6,212 bases of DNA from Lentimicrobiaceae bacterium (GTDB taxonomy: Bacteria; Bacteroidota; Bacteroidia; Bacteroidales; SKPS01). A program made the position numbers and the translations under genes. The DNA lies in the NCBI GenBank assembly GCA_007119395.1, contig SKPS01000123.1, forward strand, positions 1 to 6,212, written 5' to 3'. Below the pieces are notes generated by a model. That model searched no databases and was not told where the DNA came from. It saw nothing but the letters and a program-made list of their open reading frames with translations. Shown here in pieces: positions 4,870 to 6,212 of this stretch (positions within the stretch are counted from its first letter, which is position 1; each line of letters begins with the position of its first letter).

Positions 4870-6212
4870 TTAAAAGGTGATGATGCGCCGGATGTGTTGT
4901 GCCAGCCTGGAGCGGATGATCAGGAGCTGGTGGTATTTTTTCAGCAGTTTTATTCGCTCTTCATCGGTTTCTGCGACGGGCATGGCGTTATGCACCTGCT
5001 GCATCATCGCCTCTACTTTTCTCATTCTGAAACTGTGCAACACATCATCCAGTGCCTCACTCAGCAGATCTTTCTCTTGTGTCACATTGATATTTCTGGC
5101 TTCCCAGTTTTCGCTCAATTGATAGGGTGAGGTGATCATGTTTACAGCGGCGTTTCTTATCTCTGCGTCAGGATGGTGCACCAAGATGTTGCTGTCGGGG
5201 AGGGGAGTGTTTTCGTTTACTGCATTTTTGTACAGTTGATAGATTGACTGCCACAACGGGTTGTCGAAGGTGATTTCATCGGCATCGAGCTCTTTCACCA
5301 CTTCGTTTGCAATTGTTGACTCATAGGTTGTTTCATCGGGGAGTTTGATACCCACATTGTGGTCTCCGTAGTTGACCAGCAATCTGATCACTTCATACTC
5401 CTGGTATTCGGTGAGGGGCACCTTTTCGGTTCCGTGTTGTTTTGCGGGGGTGTCTCTTCTGGGTTCAGGGAGCTCTTCGGGTGTCGCCTCTTTGTTTTTG
5501 ATCCTGAGGTTGCGCATCTGCTTGTTGAGCTCGTGCACCAGTTGCTCCTCTTCCATGTTGGTCACCTCTGCACACTCTTTGATAAAGAGGGTGCGAATCA
5601 GGTGGTCGGGGATGAGTGCGATGGAACTGATAATTTCACGGATGAGCCCTCCCAGTTTCACGGGGTCACCTGAGGCTTCCTGCATCAGCAGTCCCGCCTT
5701 GAAAGTGATAAAGTTGCTGCTCTTCTCTTTCAGGTATGTCAGCACTTCGCTGGATCGGCGTGACCGGGCGAATGAGTCAGGGTCTTCACCTTCGGGCATC
5801 GGCACAATCCGAACATTCATCCCCTCTTTCAAAATCAGGTCGATGCTTCTGAAAGAGGCTTTGATACCGGCCGTGTCACCATCAAATATAATGGTGATGT
5901 TGGGGCTGTACCGTTTGATGGCCCTGATCTGATCCTCTGTTAATGCTGTTCCTGAGGAGGCCACCACATTTTGCACTCCTGCCTGGTGCATGGCAATCAC
6001 GTCGGTATAACCCTCTGCCAGATAGCTCATCTCCTGGTTGGCAATGGCCGACCGCGCCTGGTATATGCCGTAGATCACTTTGCTTTTACGGTAGATCTCA
6101 GTTTCGGGTGAATTGATGTACTTGGCAGCCCTGGCATCGTTTTTCAAAATACGCCCTCCAAAACCCACCACCCTGCCGCTGAGGTTGTGTATGGGAAAAA
6201 TCAACCTGCCGC
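4870..6212 (-). CDS. dnaG: DNA primase DnaG, N-terminus cut by window edge
   Basis: DnaG makes the RNA primers for lagging-strand and origin replication and works with the DnaB helicase. 446 residues are visible; the zinc-binding domain and the first part of the polymerase core lie beyond the right edge. The frame stays open to the edge, and the first residues (GRLIFPIHNLSGRVVGFGGR, 'RV-x-FPI-x-N' type) are the known mid-protein primase segment, so the Leu at 6202-6204 is internal. Counted from that Leu: KYINSPET (28-35), the TOPRIM glutamate in EGYTDV (64-69), the metal-binding FDGDTAG (107-113), and EGEDPDSF (138-145). A helical region follows to about 235, then a Pro/Glu/Lys-rich linker (about 238-263) and a C-terminal helical domain (about 264-444) expected to bind DnaB. 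The end is basic (HIRRIITF). The stop TAA is at 4872-4870. No damage is seen. Confidence 0.96.
   Translation of the reverse strand, partial: GRLIFPIHNLSGRVVGFGGRILKNDARAAKYINSPETEIYRKSKVIYGIYQARSAIANQEMSYLAEGYTDVIAMHQAGVQNVVASSGTALTEDQIRAIKRYSPNITIIFDGDTAGIKASFRSIDLILKEGMNVRIVPMPEGEDPDSFARSRRSSEVLTYLKEKSSNFITFKAGLLMQEASGDPVKLGGLIREIISSIALIPDHLIRTLFIKECAEVTNMEEEQLVHELNKQMRNLRIKNKEATPEELPEPRRDTPAKQHGTEKVPLTEYQEYEVIRLLVNYGDHNVGIKLPDETTYESTIANEVVKELDADEITFDNPLWQSIYQLYKNAVNENTPLPDSNILVHHPDAEIRNAAVNMITSPYQLSENWEARNINVTQEKDLLSEALDDVLHSFRMRKVEAMMQQVHNAMPVAETDEERIKLLKKYHQLLIIRSRLAQHIRRIITF

Noticed and set aside
5372..5932. 186-codon open frame on the plus strand, antisense to dnaG
   Set aside because: It is Ser/Leu/Arg-rich low-complexity translation lying wholly inside a clear primase gene, with no motif; it is a shadow frame.
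6202..6204. TTG as the start of a short primase
   Set aside because: The frame continues to the window edge with family-conserved residues (Gly-Arg-Leu-Ile-Phe-Pro-Ile), so this is an internal Leu codon of a longer dnaG.
1..6212. CRISPR array, tRNA/rRNA genes, insertion sequence ends
   Set aside because: No spaced direct repeats of suitable length, no tRNA-like segment and no transposase or terminal inverted repeats were seen on either strand.

Overview
The window looks like ordinary chromosomal DNA from a member of the Bacteroidota, most likely the Bacteroidales. Three things point that way. The lipoprotein at 4059-4811 carries a Bacteroidota-type surface-export signal (Cys-Lys-Lys-Asp-Asp) and a FISUMP domain. 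Starts are mostly preceded by A-rich DNA rather than strong Shine-Dalgarno sites. The spacers contain near-matches to the Bacteroidota -7 element TAnnTTTG. The genus cannot be fixed from this sequence alone.

Layout. Positions 1-99 may hold the last codons of an upstream gene, but this is uncertain. Positions 117-3222 hold three tightly packed plus-strand genes that look like one operon: a small SnoaL/NTF2-fold protein, a classical short-chain dehydrogenase (SDR) of retinol-dehydrogenase type, and a 535-residue FAD oxidoreductase of the phytoene desaturase/carotenoid isomerase/retinol saturase type. A spacer at 3223-3413 holds a possible 37-codon ORF, a weak promoter-like element and four 7-nt repeat units. 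Then come tadA (3414-3848, tRNA wobble adenosine deaminase), a 210-base spacer with homopolymer tracts and an A-rich leader, and the FISUMP lipoprotein gene (4059-4811). The minus-strand dnaG (primase) gene converges on the lipoprotein gene from the right. It is cut by the window edge, so only its TOPRIM and C-terminal parts are visible.

How the genes fit together. tadA and dnaG are housekeeping genes of translation and replication. The lipoprotein is probably displayed on the cell surface. The three-gene operon is the least understood part. Two redox enzymes, one NAD(P)-dependent and one FAD-dependent, together with a small cone-shaped binding or catalytic protein suggest a short pathway on a hydrophobic substrate such as an isoprenoid or a modified fatty acid. 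The gene order recalls the SnoaL-SDR-flavoprotein operons of Proteobacteria that sit beside cyclopropane-fatty-acid-synthase-like genes. No such partner is visible here, and the substrate is unknown. No RNA gene, CRISPR array or mobile element was found.
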